Origin: Paraburkholderia fungorum
Lineage (GTDB): Bacteria > Pseudomonadota > Gammaproteobacteria > Burkholderiales > Burkholderiaceae
Assembly (NCBI RefSeq): GCF_900099835.1
Contig: NZ_FNKP01000001.1
Coordinates: 434,001 to 498,000, forward strand
Direction: 5' to 3'
DNA length: 64,000 nt
The translations under genes were made by a program, and so were the position numbers. The notes beneath the pieces are model-generated. The model was given only the letters and a program-made list of their open reading frames with translations. It did not search any database and had not been told where the DNA came from. Numbering within the stretch: position 1 is the stretch's first letter; each line of letters begins with the position of its first letter. Of the stretch, positions 47,899-56,792 are shown piece after piece.

Positions 47899-48696
47899 TC
47901 ACTCCACCCGCAAGCGCGCCATATAGGGCAAATGATCCGACAGCCACGCGGTTTCCTGCGTCGGCTGGATCCACTCGACGGGCTGCATGCCGCGCACGAA
48001 CATCTTGTCGAGCGCGAGCGCCGGTGAAAACGCCGGGAACGTGCGGCCCGATTCGCCCAGCAACGTCGCCACTTCCTGCAAACCGTGCTCGCGAAACAGC
48101 GGCACCGAATCGTTGCGCCAGTCGTTGAAATCGCCGGCCAGCACGAGCGGTCCTTCCGGCGCTTCCTTTTCGATCCAGTTGGCGATCCAGTGCATTTGCC
48201 GCAAACGTGCCGGGCGTGTGAGCGCGAGGTGCGCGCACAACAGCGTGACCGAATGACCGCCGAACGTCGCGCGCGCGACCAGCAAACCACGCTTCTCGAA
48301 GCGATGCGCGGAGATGTCCCAACGTCCGCCGAGATCGAGCGGATGCGGCGACAAAATGGCATTGCCATGCCGCCACGACGGTTTGAACACGTTCGGTCCG
48401 AGCGCGACTTCGAGTTCCAGCGCGCGGGCAATTTCCGTGGCCTGGCAGTGCCAGACATCGTTCAACGGATCGCCGATGGGCGCGCCGAAACTGCTGGCCA
48501 GCACCGGCGACGGCATGCGCCGCGCCATCGCTTCCTGCAGGAAATAGGCGTCGGCGTGAGTCGACTGGACCCAGCGCTGCATCGCCTGCCACGCCTGAAA
48601 ACCTAATGGTGTACGGCCTTTGTGCAGGTTCCAGCTCACCGCGACGAAATCGTTCGGCGCAAGGTTCTCGCGGATCAATTCTTCTGGGTTTCGCAT
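47899..48696 (-). CDS. Endonuclease/exonuclease/phosphatase family protein
   Basis: The 265-residue protein has the EEP fold: VAVSWNLHKG with the metal-binding Asn (about 19-27), FLQEAM with metal-binding Glu, HLALTRPARL with catalytic His, AGDFNDWRND and terminal SDHLPYMA. There is no signal peptide. Family members cut DNA, RNA or phospholipids, and no substrate is set here. The ATG at 48696 is the only good start. Confidence 0.85.
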   Translation of the reverse strand: MRNPEELIRENLAPNDFVAVSWNLHKGRTPLGFQAWQAMQRWVQSTHADAYFLQEAMARRMPSPVLASSFGAPIGDPLNDVWHCQATEIARALELEVALGPNVFKPSWRHGNAILSPHPLDLGGRWDISAHRFEKRGLLVARATFGGHSVTLLCAHLALTRPARLRQMHWIANWIEKEAPEGPLVLAGDFNDWRNDSVPLFREHGLQEVATLLGESGRTFPAFSPALALDKMFVRGMQPVEWIQPTQETAWLSDHLPYMARLRVE

Positions 48697-48786
48697 GCCG
48701 CGTTATCCACGTGTTCTGTTTTGAGGGCTTGATTTACGCGCGCCTGGTCAGCCTCGTAGTGACCGGTTCGGCGCGCGGCGTTCATG

Positions 48787-49332
48787 TCACTTTGCATTGC
48801 TGTTGCCGTTGCTGCCGTTGTTGCCATTGCCGGCGGCGTTGCTGCTGCTGTCGGCGAGATTCGCACGCACGCGATAGACCAGGTTCGGATTCTTGTCGAC
48901 AATCGTCCAGCTTGCCCACTGCCCCGGCGCCACCATCAAGCCAGGGTGACTCGCGTTCACCTGACGCGGCTGCGGCGGCAACTTGCAGCCGGTGTCGGTT
49001 TGCTGCGCGGTGCTGTCTTCGAGCGTTTCCTGTGCGTCGATTGAAAGCATCACTTCGTTCGCGTCGGCCCGCAGCGGCGACACCGTCAACGTGCGCGACA
49101 GATCGATGCTGCCGCCCGGCTGATCCTTACAGCCGACGTTATGCTGCACGACCTTGTGATGCGTATCCGTACGCGCCTGGCCGACGGTGGTGGTGCCGTC
49201 GAACGCGTCGATCTGCTGACCGTCGCGCATCACCTGCAACTGCCATTGCACGACCTGCGGCTCCGGCCGTTGTTGCGCGTTTGCAAGCAACGAAGTGCCG
49301 AGCAGCACGGCCACGATACTGGTTTTCCACAT
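48787..49332 (-). CDS. Exported hypothetical protein, 181 residues
   Basis: No named family is recognised. A signal peptide (MWKTSIVAVLLGTSLLANA-QQ) places it in the periplasm. Two cysteines (VGCKDQPGG and TGCKLPPQ) could form a disulfide. The C-terminal 25 residues are Asn/Gly/Ser repeats (SSNAAGNGNNGSNGNSNAK). AGGAATCTCC precedes the ATG. It follows the nuclease on the same strand after a 90-bp gap. Confidence 0.7.
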   Translation of the reverse strand: MWKTSIVAVLLGTSLLANAQQRPEPQVVQWQLQVMRDGQQIDAFDGTTTVGQARTDTHHKVVQHNVGCKDQPGGSIDLSRTLTVSPLRADANEVMLSIDAQETLEDSTAQQTDTGCKLPPQPRQVNASHPGLMVAPGQWASWTIVDKNPNLVYRVRANLADSSSNAAGNGNNGSNGNSNAK

Positions 49333-49637
49333 AGAAGGAATCTCCGGTCACTGCGCCGGCCCGAGGCGTCAAAGGGCCATCTTACCCCTGATGGGGACAA
49401 CGATTTTCTGACACGTCAAACGGGGCCGGGTTCAGCAACAATCCATTTCAGATAAGGACACTTCCGGGCGAAAACAACCTGGCGCGCGCAGGGAAGCGGG
49501 CAGTCGTCATGGTCGCGCCGTTAGCAGCAGAGCCATGAGACTGCTGGCTTGCAAGGGAATATGTCGTCGATACACTGGACTTGAAACGGTGCCCATCAAG
49601 CGCCGCCACAAGCAGGACCAGCCAGACGGGGTAAGCG
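49333..49637. other. Divergent intergenic region
   Basis: About 305 bp between the exported hypothetical gene and the AAA ATPase gene. I see no operator, repeat or gene in it. Confidence 0.4.
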
Positions 49638-50615
49638 ATGACAACAGCAATGGTCAAACAGGAAATCGCCGTGGCGTCTTTCAGCCGTGTGTACGACCTC
49701 GATCAGGTCGAAACCGCGCTGAACGATCTGGGCGAGGGCGCGAACGACGCACTCCGCGCAACCTACGAGAAGATGCTGAAAACCGGCAACCTGCGCTTTT
49801 GCGTGAAGCCGAACCGGATGCCGTCGATCGACGATCTGATCGACGCGCTGCCGAATTTTTCAGCGCCGCTCGACGACATCCGCAAGCAGGTCGCGCTGTG
49901 TCTCGAAACCGAAGACCGGCTCGAACTGATGCCGATCCTGCTGCTCGGCGATCCCGGCATCGGCAAGACGCATTTCGCCAAGCAACTGGCGCGTCTTCTC
50001 GGCACCGCTTACCAGTACGTGGCAATGAGTTCGCTGACGGCCGGCTGGATTCTGTCCGGCGCGTCGTCGCAATGGAAAAACGCGAAGCCGGGCAAGGTGT
50101 TCGATGCGCTCGTGAACGGCAGTTACGCGAACCCCGTGATTGCCGTCGATGAAATCGACAAGGCGACCGGCGACTCGCAATACGATCCGCTCGGCGCGCT
50201 GTACGCGCTGCTGGAACATGACACGGCGCAGACGTTCATCGACGAATTCGCGGAGATACCGATCAACGCGGGCAATGTGATCTGGATCGCGACGGCAAAC
50301 GACGAGCGCTCGATCCCCGAGCCGATCCTGAACCGGATGAACGTGTACGAGATTCCGTCGCCGGACCGCGACGGCGCGCGGCGTATCGCGCAGGCGATCT
50401 ACGACGAAATCCGCTCGGCGCATAACTGGGGTCTGCGTTTTCCCGAAACGCTCGGCGACGACGCGCTCGACGCGCTGATCAAGGCCTCGCCGCGAGAAAT
50501 GCGTCGCGCAATGCTGAATGGATTTGGCTCGGCGCGGATCGCCGGACGCGACCAGATTGAATCTGGCGATATCCGCCTGGACTATGGAAATCGTCGAAAA
50601 CCGATTGGTTTTTGA
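49638..50615 (+). CDS. AAA+ ATPase, Lon-like, without protease domain
   Basis: The 325-residue protein carries a single AAA+ module. Walker A is GDPGIGKT (near residue 105), Walker B is IAVDEIDKA, sensor 1 is IATANDERSIP and an arginine finger region LNRMNVYEIP follows. The module most resembles the ATPase part of Lon, but there is no Ser-Lys protease domain. Residues 1-90 form an undescribed helical region. It may remodel a protein complex; no partner gene is adjacent and it ends in its own terminator. Confidence 0.8.
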   Translation: MTTAMVKQEIAVASFSRVYDLDQVETALNDLGEGANDALRATYEKMLKTGNLRFCVKPNRMPSIDDLIDALPNFSAPLDDIRKQVALCLETEDRLELMPILLLGDPGIGKTHFAKQLARLLGTAYQYVAMSSLTAGWILSGASSQWKNAKPGKVFDALVNGSYANPVIAVDEIDKATGDSQYDPLGALYALLEHDTAQTFIDEFAEIPINAGNVIWIATANDERSIPEPILNRMNVYEIPSPDRDGARRIAQAIYDEIRSAHNWGLRFPETLGDDALDALIKASPREMRRAMLNGFGSARIAGRDQIESGDIRLDYGNRRKPIGF

Positions 50616-50638
50616 GGTTTTTTGCCCGTTTTTCGCAG

Positions 50639-50665
50639 AAAAGCCGCCTTCGGGCGGCTTTTTTT
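50639..50665 (+). terminator. Rho-independent terminator of the AAA ATPase gene
   Basis: Stem AAGCCGCC / GGCGGCTT with a TTCG tetraloop, followed by five more T, 23 bp after the stop codon. Confidence 0.9.
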
Positions 50666-50882
50666 CGGCCGAAAACCGGCTATCTCTGCTGGAAGCTAAA
50701 TGAATGCCACAGCAATTGTTGCTAATTTTGAGATACTAAGTTGAAATCAATCGGTCTAGTTTTTCGATAGTCGGGGAATACACTGAGCACCAACGAATGA
50801 CGGCAAGCGCAACGAAGCGAAACGTCACTCCCGAATGCACAGAAAGCACAGAACCCGAATTCAACGACTATTGGAAACCATC

Positions 50883-51317
50883 ATGAGAACCGCTTCCTTC
50901 GCTTTGCTTTTCTCCGCTGCTATCGCTGCACCGGCTTTCGCTAGCGGTTATGGTCCGGCCACGTCGTATCGCCCGGAAGTCGCGAGCTACACGCAACCGA
51001 GCGGCGTAACCCGCGCTGAGGTGAAGGCTGATGTGGTGCGCGCCCGCGCTGCCGGCGAACTGAATCAGAACCCGTACGCGCCGATTTCCGCCGACAGCGT
51101 TAGCGCCGCGCCCGGCAATGGTCCGAAGACGCGTGCGGAGGTCAAGGCCGAGTTGGCCCAAGCGCGCGCCAACGGTGAGTTGAACGTGAATCCGAATGCG
51201 CCGGCTTATGTGCAGGAGCTCGCGGTTGGCGGCTATTCGGTGCCGCGTGCTCAGGCGCGACCGCGGACGGTGGCGGCTGTTGCTGCGTCGAACCGAGTAG
51301 TGACGACGCAAAACTGA
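50883..51317 (+). CDS. Exported DUF4148 domain protein
   Basis: The 144-residue protein has a signal peptide (MRTASFALLFSAAIAAPAFA-SG). Two DUF4148-type repeats follow: TRAEVKADVVRARAAGELNQNPYAP and TRAEVKAELAQARANGELNVNPNAP. DUF4148 proteins are abundant, periplasmic and of unknown function in Burkholderiaceae. The ATG at 50883 is preferred over an open frame from 50835, which lacks a signal. It is monocistronic. Confidence 0.85.
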   Translation: MRTASFALLFSAAIAAPAFASGYGPATSYRPEVASYTQPSGVTRAEVKADVVRARAAGELNQNPYAPISADSVSAAPGNGPKTRAEVKAELAQARANGELNVNPNAPAYVQELAVGGYSVPRAQARPRTVAAVAASNRVVTTQN

Positions 51318-51690
51318 ATCTGGAAGACCGGCCGTTCCAGCCTGATACGGTCTGTCCCGCCTCACGCCTGACACCTCAAGCCTGGCTCCGCGCACCGTCC
51401 CAAAAGCGGTACACGAAGAAACCGCCCAGGAAGCAAGCGTTAGCACTTTCGACGGCGTACACTGAATCAGTCCAACCGATGCGCGCCAGACGCGCCCAAC
51501 ATCGAATGCCCGCAGCCGTTCAGACTGCGGGCATTTCTGTCTGCGCGTCGTCGTACAATTTTGCGCAGCGGTTGTGCAAGGGCAGGTGCGTGTGGCATCG
51601 AGCAGTTTGCAATATTCGAGCGTCGCATCCTGTCTTCTTCTTATTGGCTGAACGAGGCAGCGCGCGGTGAAGTTAGCCGCGTCAAGGGAC
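51318..51690. other. Intergenic region with a terminator-like hairpin
   Basis: A perfect 10-bp stem ATGCCCGCAG / CTGCGGGCAT (51506-51534) with a 9-nt loop is followed by TTCT. It may end transcription from the DUF4148 gene 189 bp upstream, but the T-run is weak. Nothing else is supported. Confidence 0.45.
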
Positions 51691-52797
51691 ATGGATCAAA
51701 TCGAATGTGTTGTGATCGGCGCAGGCGTGGTCGGTCTCGCCGTGGCGCGCGCGCTGGCGGCGCGGGGACGCGAAGTGATCGTGCTGGAAGCCGCCGAGGC
51801 GATCGGCGTCGGCACCAGTTCGCGCAATAGCGAAGTCATCCACGCGGGCATCTACTATCCGCGCGGCTCGCTGAAGGCGGCGCTCTGCGTGCGCGGCCGC
51901 GAAATGCTCTACGACTACTGCGTCGAGCACAACGTACCGCATTCGCGGTGCGGCAAGCTGCTGGTCGCCACCTCGCGTAATCAGATTCCTCAGCTCGAAA
52001 GCATCATGGGCAAAGGGCGCGACAACGGCGTGCTCGACCTGATGCGAATCACCGGCGACCAGGCGCAGGAACTCGAACCCGAACTCGAGTGCGTCGAAGC
52101 GGTGTTCTCGCCGCAGACCGGCATTGTCGACAGTCACCAGTTCATGCTGGCGCTTCAGGGCGATGCCGAGCGCGACGGCGCAGTGTGCGCGTTTCACGCG
52201 CCGGTCGAAGCGATCGAAGCGAGTAACGGGCGCTTCATCATCGAGGTTGGCGGCGATGCGCCGACAACGATCAGCGCCGCGTGCGTGATCAACAGTGCCG
52301 GGTTGTACGCGAACAAGCTCGCGCGCAAGATTCGCGGGCTCGATGCGCGTCACGTGCCGCCGCTGTATCTGGCGCGCGGCAACTACTTCGGCATCTCGGG
52401 GCGAGCGCCTTTCAGCCGCCTGATTTATCCGATGCCGAACGAGGCCGGCCTGGGGGTGCATCTGACGATCGATCTCGGCGGCCAGGCGCGTTTCGGTCCC
52501 GATGTCGAATGGGTCGACGCGATTAATTACGATGTCGACCCGCATCGCGCGGACTCTTTTTATTCGGCGATTCGCGCGTACTGGCCCGCGCTGCCTGACA
52601 ACGCGTTGCAGCCTGCGTATGCGGGTATTCGTCCGAAGCTTTCGGGGCCTGGCGAGCCGGCAGCCGATTTCGTGATTCAGGGACCGGCCGCGCATGGCGT
52701 GCGGGGGCTCGTCAATCTGTTCGGTATCGAGTCGCCGGGTTTGACTGCGTCGCTCGCGATTGCGCAACGGGTTTGCGAGTTGAGCGGACGGGCGTAG
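51691..52797 (+). CDS. FAD-dependent oxidoreductase, LhgO/DAO family
   Basis: The 368-residue protein belongs to the D-amino acid oxidase-like family, closest in style to L-2-hydroxyglutarate oxidase. The FAD motif [14 protein letters not shown] is at the N-terminus and the conserved [18 protein letters not shown] follows. [14 protein letters not shown] is near the C-terminus. Start at 51691 ([12 protein letters not shown]) fits the family; a GTG at 51667 with a GAGG site would add 8 residues. The electron acceptor and substrate are inferred only. Confidence 0.85.
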   Translation: MDQIECVVIGAGVVGLAVARALAARGREVIVLEAAEAIGVGTSSRNSEVIHAGIYYPRGSLKAALCVRGREMLYDYCVEHNVPHSRCGKLLVATSRNQIPQLESIMGKGRDNGVLDLMRITGDQAQELEPELECVEAVFSPQTGIVDSHQFMLALQGDAERDGAVCAFHAPVEAIEASNGRFIIEVGGDAPTTISAACVINSAGLYANKLARKIRGLDARHVPPLYLARGNYFGISGRAPFSRLIYPMPNEAGLGVHLTIDLGGQARFGPDVEWVDAINYDVDPHRADSFYSAIRAYWPALPDNALQPAYAGIRPKLSGPGEPAADFVIQGPAAHGVRGLVNLFGIESPGLTASLAIAQRVCELSGRA

Positions 52798-52876
52798 TTA
52801 ATGCGCGATACGGCACGGGATCAAAGCGCGAGTTGAGCGGCTCGCGCCAGCCATTCCCGGTTTGGCGCTTACGCTC

Positions 52877-53037
52877 GCTCACCGCTCACCGCTCACCGCT
52901 CACCGCTCACCGCTCACCGCTCACCGCTCACCGCTCACCGCTTACCGCTTACCGCTTACCGCTTACCGCTTACCGCTTACCGCTCACCGTTCACCGTTCG
53001 CCACCCGCCACCCGCCACCCGCCACCCGCCACCCGCC
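52877..53037. repeat. Heptamer tandem-repeat array, 23 units
   Basis: The array is made of 7-bp units with a stepwise change: GCTCACC x9 (52877-52939), GCTTACC x6 (52940-52981), then GCTCACC, GTTCACC, GTTCGCC, and ACCCGCC x5 (53003-53037). It lies in the 456-bp gap between the oxidoreductase and the HiPIP gene; the rest of the gap (53038-53253) has nothing I can name. Confidence 0.95.
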
Positions 53038-53253
53038 ACTCACGCTATCCCGCTCCGTACCCACCTCGCTATTCGCTTTCACTCTCGCAGACCACAAAAC
53101 CGCCGGGCACCCACACTCGCCGCTTTCGCTCCGACTAACTACCAATTCGGTTATCTCCAGCATTTGGGCCGTCACGCGCGACGGCTTCATTGCTATCCTT
53201 GGGGACCGCTGTCGAAGAACGGCGATCGGTTCACTAAACAAAGCGAGTCCCCC

Positions 53254-53565
53254 ATGAAATCATCCCGTCGTACGTTTCTGATTACGAGTATTGGTTTGGC
53301 ATCCACGTTTGCGCTGTCGCGCCAGGCTTTCGCTGATGCTCCGAAGGTCGCCGAGACCGATCCGACCGCACAGGCGCTCGGCTACAAGGCAGACGCGAGC
53401 AAGGTCGACAAGGCGAAATTCGCCAAATACGCAGCCGGCCAGGACTGCGGCAACTGCAGCTTCTACCAGGCGAAAGCCACCGACCCCTACGGCAATTGCC
53501 CGATGTTCGCGGGCAAGCAGGTCGCGAGCAAGGGTTGGTGCAGCGCATACAACAAGAAGAGCTGA
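53254..53565 (+). CDS. High-potential iron-sulfur protein (HiPIP)
   Basis: The 103-residue exported protein carries a [4Fe-4S] cluster that works at high redox potential as a soluble electron carrier. A Tat-type signal (SRRTFLITSIGLA) ends near FADA. Four cluster cysteines are seen in CGNCSFY, GNCPMF and GWCSAY. The ATG at 53254 has GAG/CCCCC upstream; a longer frame from 53164 lacks a signal. HiPIPs usually feed photosynthetic reaction centres or oxidases; the partner here is unknown. Confidence 0.9.
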   Translation: MKSSRRTFLITSIGLASTFALSRQAFADAPKVAETDPTAQALGYKADASKVDKAKFAKYAAGQDCGNCSFYQAKATDPYGNCPMFAGKQVASKGWCSAYNKKS

Positions 53566-53568
53566 TCG

Positions 53569-53735
53569 GCGGTTCGAGCGGCGTCGCTTGCCGCGGGTAT
53601 CGTGCCGCTCGCGTGTGCATCGGACAGCGGCGGGTCGCCCCTCATGCCGGCGCGGGCTCTTCGTCTTCAAACCATCCCGTGGACGTGTGCCGCGTGCGAC
53701 GCACCCTGGGTGCACGCCCGGCACTCGATTCTGAA
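53569..53735 (+). pseudogene. Decayed fragment of an amidase gene
   Basis: This DNA matches the signature region of the intact amidase gene 0.3-2 kb to the right, but in the opposite orientation. Runs of 26 and 19 identical bases surround the [18 protein letters not shown] segment. A deletion of roughly 17 bp after GGSSGG and other indels break the frame: the tail [11 protein letters not shown] is in a different frame from its head. It is a relic of a second amidase or of a local inverted duplication. Confidence 0.75.
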
Positions 53736-53818
53736 GGCGTTATCCGCCGCACGCGGACGACGCCTTTTGTCGCTTGAAAACCGAGTGTGCGCGACGCTCG
53801 GCGAGTTCTTCAGAAGTC

Positions 53819-53983
53819 ATGGCCGGGAAGTGTGGTGCGGACTCGCATCGACTCATCGCGCTCATGGTGACGAATGACGGACTCGTCCGCTATCTGTCGA
53901 CTTTCGCGGTCAAGCAACCGAAGCCGCCTGTATTCCGTGCCACAGATCACGTCGATCCCGATACGCAGCGCAAGCCTGCGTGA
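53819..53983 (+). CDS. Possible small ORF, 54 residues
   Basis: Codon use looks like that of local genes, and the ATG opens MAGKCGADSHRLIALMVTNDGLV. No family is recognised, and there is no good ribosome binding site. It may be another remnant in the relic-bearing gap after the HiPIP gene. Confidence 0.25.
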   Translation: MAGKCGADSHRLIALMVTNDGLVRYLSTFAVKQPKPPVFRATDHVDPDTQRKPA

Positions 53984-54022
53984 GCGATTGCATCGTGTGA
54001 ATCGTTCACGCCGACTCGACCA

Positions 54023-55549
54023 CTAACTCCGCGCCTTCATCAACGGAGGACGTTTGTCGAACCACGGACGCGCGGCTTCGAGTTGCGCCGCGAGCCGTAA
54101 CAACGTTGCCTCTCCACCAATGCGCGCCGCGAACTGCACCCCGACCGGCAACCCACGCGCATTCCAGTAAAGCGGCACCGACATCGCCGGCTGGCCGCTC
54201 AGATTGAACACCTCCGTGCAGCCCGCCCACGCAAACGCCTTGTTCGACGCTTCGGTGAGCAGCTTTTTCATCAGCGCTTCGAGCGGCATCGCGGTCACGG
54301 CGCGCATCTGCATGCGTTCCGCCGACGTGGGTTGCATCTCGCCAATCTTGATCGGCGCCGACGCGAGCGTCGCACACAGCACGACGTCGAACCGGTTCAG
54401 CAGATCGCTCAGATGGTCTGTAATTCGACGCTGTTCTTCGAGCGCGGCGGGCAGTCCGCGCTCGCCGAGTTTGCGTCCGACATGCGCCATCGCCCAGGTC
54501 GAGATTTCGAATTCACTGCGCTGCGGTTTGTGTCCGGTGATGCGCTCGGCGTTCAGCACGAGGTCTTCCGCCGTGACCGACCACAGCGTCAAAAACGCAT
54601 GACGTACCGCCGCAAAATCGATACCGAGCGACACCGGCTCGATGTTATGGCCGAGCGAACTCGCGAGTTGCGCGGCGTCTTCGAGCGCGGCGCGCGAGTC
54701 TGCGGATAACGACGGCGCGAGCATCGCGTCGGTCACGTACGCGATGTTCAGCGGTTTGCAAGGCTCGCGGCTCGCGCCGAGAAAAGTACCGGGCGCGCCG
54801 AGCGGACGATCAGCATTGCCCGCAAGGAGATCGAGCAGCAACGCGCTGTCGCGCACACTGCGCGAGATCGCATGATCGATGCCGAGGTCGCCCGCGCCTG
54901 GCGGCGTTGCGCGCGGCACGCGTCCACGGGATGGTTTGAGGCCGAACAGTCCGCAGCACGACGCCGGAATGCGGATCGAACCGCCGCCGTCGGATGCGTG
55001 CGCGAGCGGCACGATACCCGCGGCAACGGCTGCCGCAGCGCCGCCGCTCGAACCGCCCGGCGTATGGTCCAGATTCCATGGATTGCGGCACGCGCCAAAC
55101 AGTTCGGGCTCCGTATAAGGCATCTGGCCGAGTTCGGGCGTGCTGGTCTTGCCGAAGATATTCAACCCCGCTGCTTTGGCCAGCGCGACCACGGGCGCAT
55201 CTTCGGCGGGAACGAAATGGCGGTAGTGACGGCTACCCATCGACATGCGCAGTCCCGCGACGGGAGCGCCGAGATCCTTGATCAGATAGGGCACGCCGGC
55301 GAGCGCGCTTTGCGTGATCGTGCTATCAGCAGCATGCTCGCCGTTCGAACGAGCCGTGCGATTCGCGTCGTCGCGTGACGCCCGTTGACGGGCTGCGTCG
55401 TAGTCTTTCAGCACAATCGCGTTGATCGCGGGATTGACGGCTTCAGTGCGCGAAATCGCGATGTCGATCAATTCGCGTGCGCTGGCCTGGCGGGTTCGCA
55501 CGAGTTCGGCGAGGCCGATGGCATCATGGGCGAGATAGTCTGATTGCAC
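54023..55549 (-). CDS. Amidase signature family enzyme
   Basis: The 508-residue amidase uses the Ser-cisSer-Lys triad. Lys is in YLIKDLG (near residue 94), and the serines are in [10 protein letters not shown] and [10 protein letters not shown] (near 172-196). The amidase signature region [32 protein letters not shown] is intact. No GatB or GatC gene is near, so it is a stand-alone amidase rather than a GatA subunit. The substrate is unknown. The ATG at 55549 opens [17 protein letters not shown]. Confidence 0.9.
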   Translation of the reverse strand: MQSDYLAHDAIGLAELVRTRQASARELIDIAISRTEAVNPAINAIVLKDYDAARQRASRDDANRTARSNGEHAADSTITQSALAGVPYLIKDLGAPVAGLRMSMGSRHYRHFVPAEDAPVVALAKAAGLNIFGKTSTPELGQMPYTEPELFGACRNPWNLDHTPGGSSGGAAAAVAAGIVPLAHASDGGGSIRIPASCCGLFGLKPSRGRVPRATPPGAGDLGIDHAISRSVRDSALLLDLLAGNADRPLGAPGTFLGASREPCKPLNIAYVTDAMLAPSLSADSRAALEDAAQLASSLGHNIEPVSLGIDFAAVRHAFLTLWSVTAEDLVLNAERITGHKPQRSEFEISTWAMAHVGRKLGERGLPAALEEQRRITDHLSDLLNRFDVVLCATLASAPIKIGEMQPTSAERMQMRAVTAMPLEALMKKLLTEASNKAFAWAGCTEVFNLSGQPAMSVPLYWNARGLPVGVQFAARIGGEATLLRLAAQLEAARPWFDKRPPLMKARS

Positions 55550-55667
55550 GGCGGATGGGCCCTCGTTATCGAGTTTGTCGAGTGTTGGATCAGCCGCTTT
55601 TTCCTGCGCGCGATGGGTTGGCCTGAGTCGTTTTCACGTCGCCATATTCGACTGCCGCGCATGGAAA

Positions 55668-55702
55668 AAGACGGCGTGCCGTGTTGCCGGCACACCGTCT
55701 TC
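55668..55702 (-). terminator. Terminator after the dienelactone hydrolase gene
   Basis: On the minus strand a stem GACGGTGTGCCG / CGGCACGCCGTC (one mismatch, 6-nt loop) is followed by five T. It lies 107 bp past the hydrolase stop codon. Confidence 0.75.
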
Positions 55703-55808
55703 GAGAGACTACCCGAGATAGGCGCGAGTGAGTGATTCGCGCATTCGATTCGCGCGTTCGATTGGCGCGGATCAAAGCGCCATTCAAACGCGTCAATTCA
55801 ACCGCGAA

Positions 55809-56507
55809 TTACATACGCTCGCCGAGGAAAGTCAGTGTACGGCCATGCGCCAATGCGGCGGCGCGCTGGTTATACGACGCGCGGTCCGAGCAATTGAAAC
55901 CGTGATCGGCGTTCGGATAAATGTTGAACTCGACATCGGTGCGGCCTGCGAAGCGTTCCTGAATCTGACCGACGTCCGACACGGGAATATGCGCGTCGAG
56001 TTCACCGTAGTGGAACTGCATCGGCACCTTGATGTTCGGCACCAGATCGAGCTGGTTCTGGATGCCGCCGCCGTAATAAGCGACCGCGCCGTCGACCGAA
56101 CCTTGCGCCGCCGCCAGATACGCGAGCCGTCCGCCGAAGCAGTAGCCGATGGCCGCGACCTTGCCCGTCACTTCCGGCATCGCGCGCAATGCGGCGGCGG
56201 CGGAGCCGATATCGGCGACGGCTTCATCGACCTTGAGCTTTTGCATCAGTTCGATGCCCTTGTCGCGATCCGCGCCGTTGTACGTCAATTCGACGCGCGG
56301 CTGCACGCGCCAGAACACGTCCGGCGCGAGCGCAATGTAGCCGTCTTGCGCGTATTGATCGGCGACCGAACGGATGTGGCTGTTCACGCCGAAGATTTCC
56401 TGAATGATGATGACGGCCGGTCCCTTGCCGCCTTTAGGCAGCGCCAGGTAGCCGCCGAAACTGTCGTCGCCGGCGGGGATGTCGATCCATCGGGAAGTCG
56501 TGCTCAT
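55809..56507 (-). CDS. Dienelactone hydrolase family protein
   Basis: The 232-residue alpha/beta hydrolase has the DLH nucleophile elbow GYCFGG with Cys (near residue 122), Asp in GELDAHIP and His in NADHGF. DLH enzymes open lactones in aromatic degradation or act on other esters. No aromatic pathway genes flank it. The ATG at 56507 has GGAG 7 nt upstream and starts MSTTSRWIDIPAG; alternatives at 56519 and 56528 lack this. Confidence 0.88.
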   Translation of the reverse strand: MSTTSRWIDIPAGDDSFGGYLALPKGGKGPAVIIIQEIFGVNSHIRSVADQYAQDGYIALAPDVFWRVQPRVELTYNGADRDKGIELMQKLKVDEAVADIGSAAAALRAMPEVTGKVAAIGYCFGGRLAYLAAAQGSVDGAVAYYGGGIQNQLDLVPNIKVPMQFHYGELDAHIPVSDVGQIQERFAGRTDVEFNIYPNADHGFNCSDRASYNQRAAALAHGRTLTFLGERM

Positions 56508-56792
56508 ACTGTTCTCCATAGCCCGCACGATGCCGCGCGGAGTCGGTCTTGATGAAACGCCGGAGGCCGGAATGCCTGAAGCGGGCGCTTAGTTTGCCAT
56601 CAAAAGAACGGCCTTGCAGTGGCCCCGGAAGCGCGCTGAAACGCAGCGTGGGCGTGCCTTTTGCCGATACGAATCTCGTAAGGCGATTGAAACGTTCTCG
56701 ATAATTCATTTCTCTGCCGAGGGGCGTCTCGGTAGAGTCGGGAATAGTGGCGCGTGCTGATTGCGCGCGTATTAACCGGATAGGAGCGATTC

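Noticed and set aside
52877-53037. CRISPR array
   Set aside because: Units are 7 bp with no spacers, so it is a simple tandem repeat.
54023-55549. GatA subunit of the tRNA amidotransferase
   Set aside because: No gatB or gatC is adjacent and the N-terminal part differs from GatA; it fits a stand-alone amidase.
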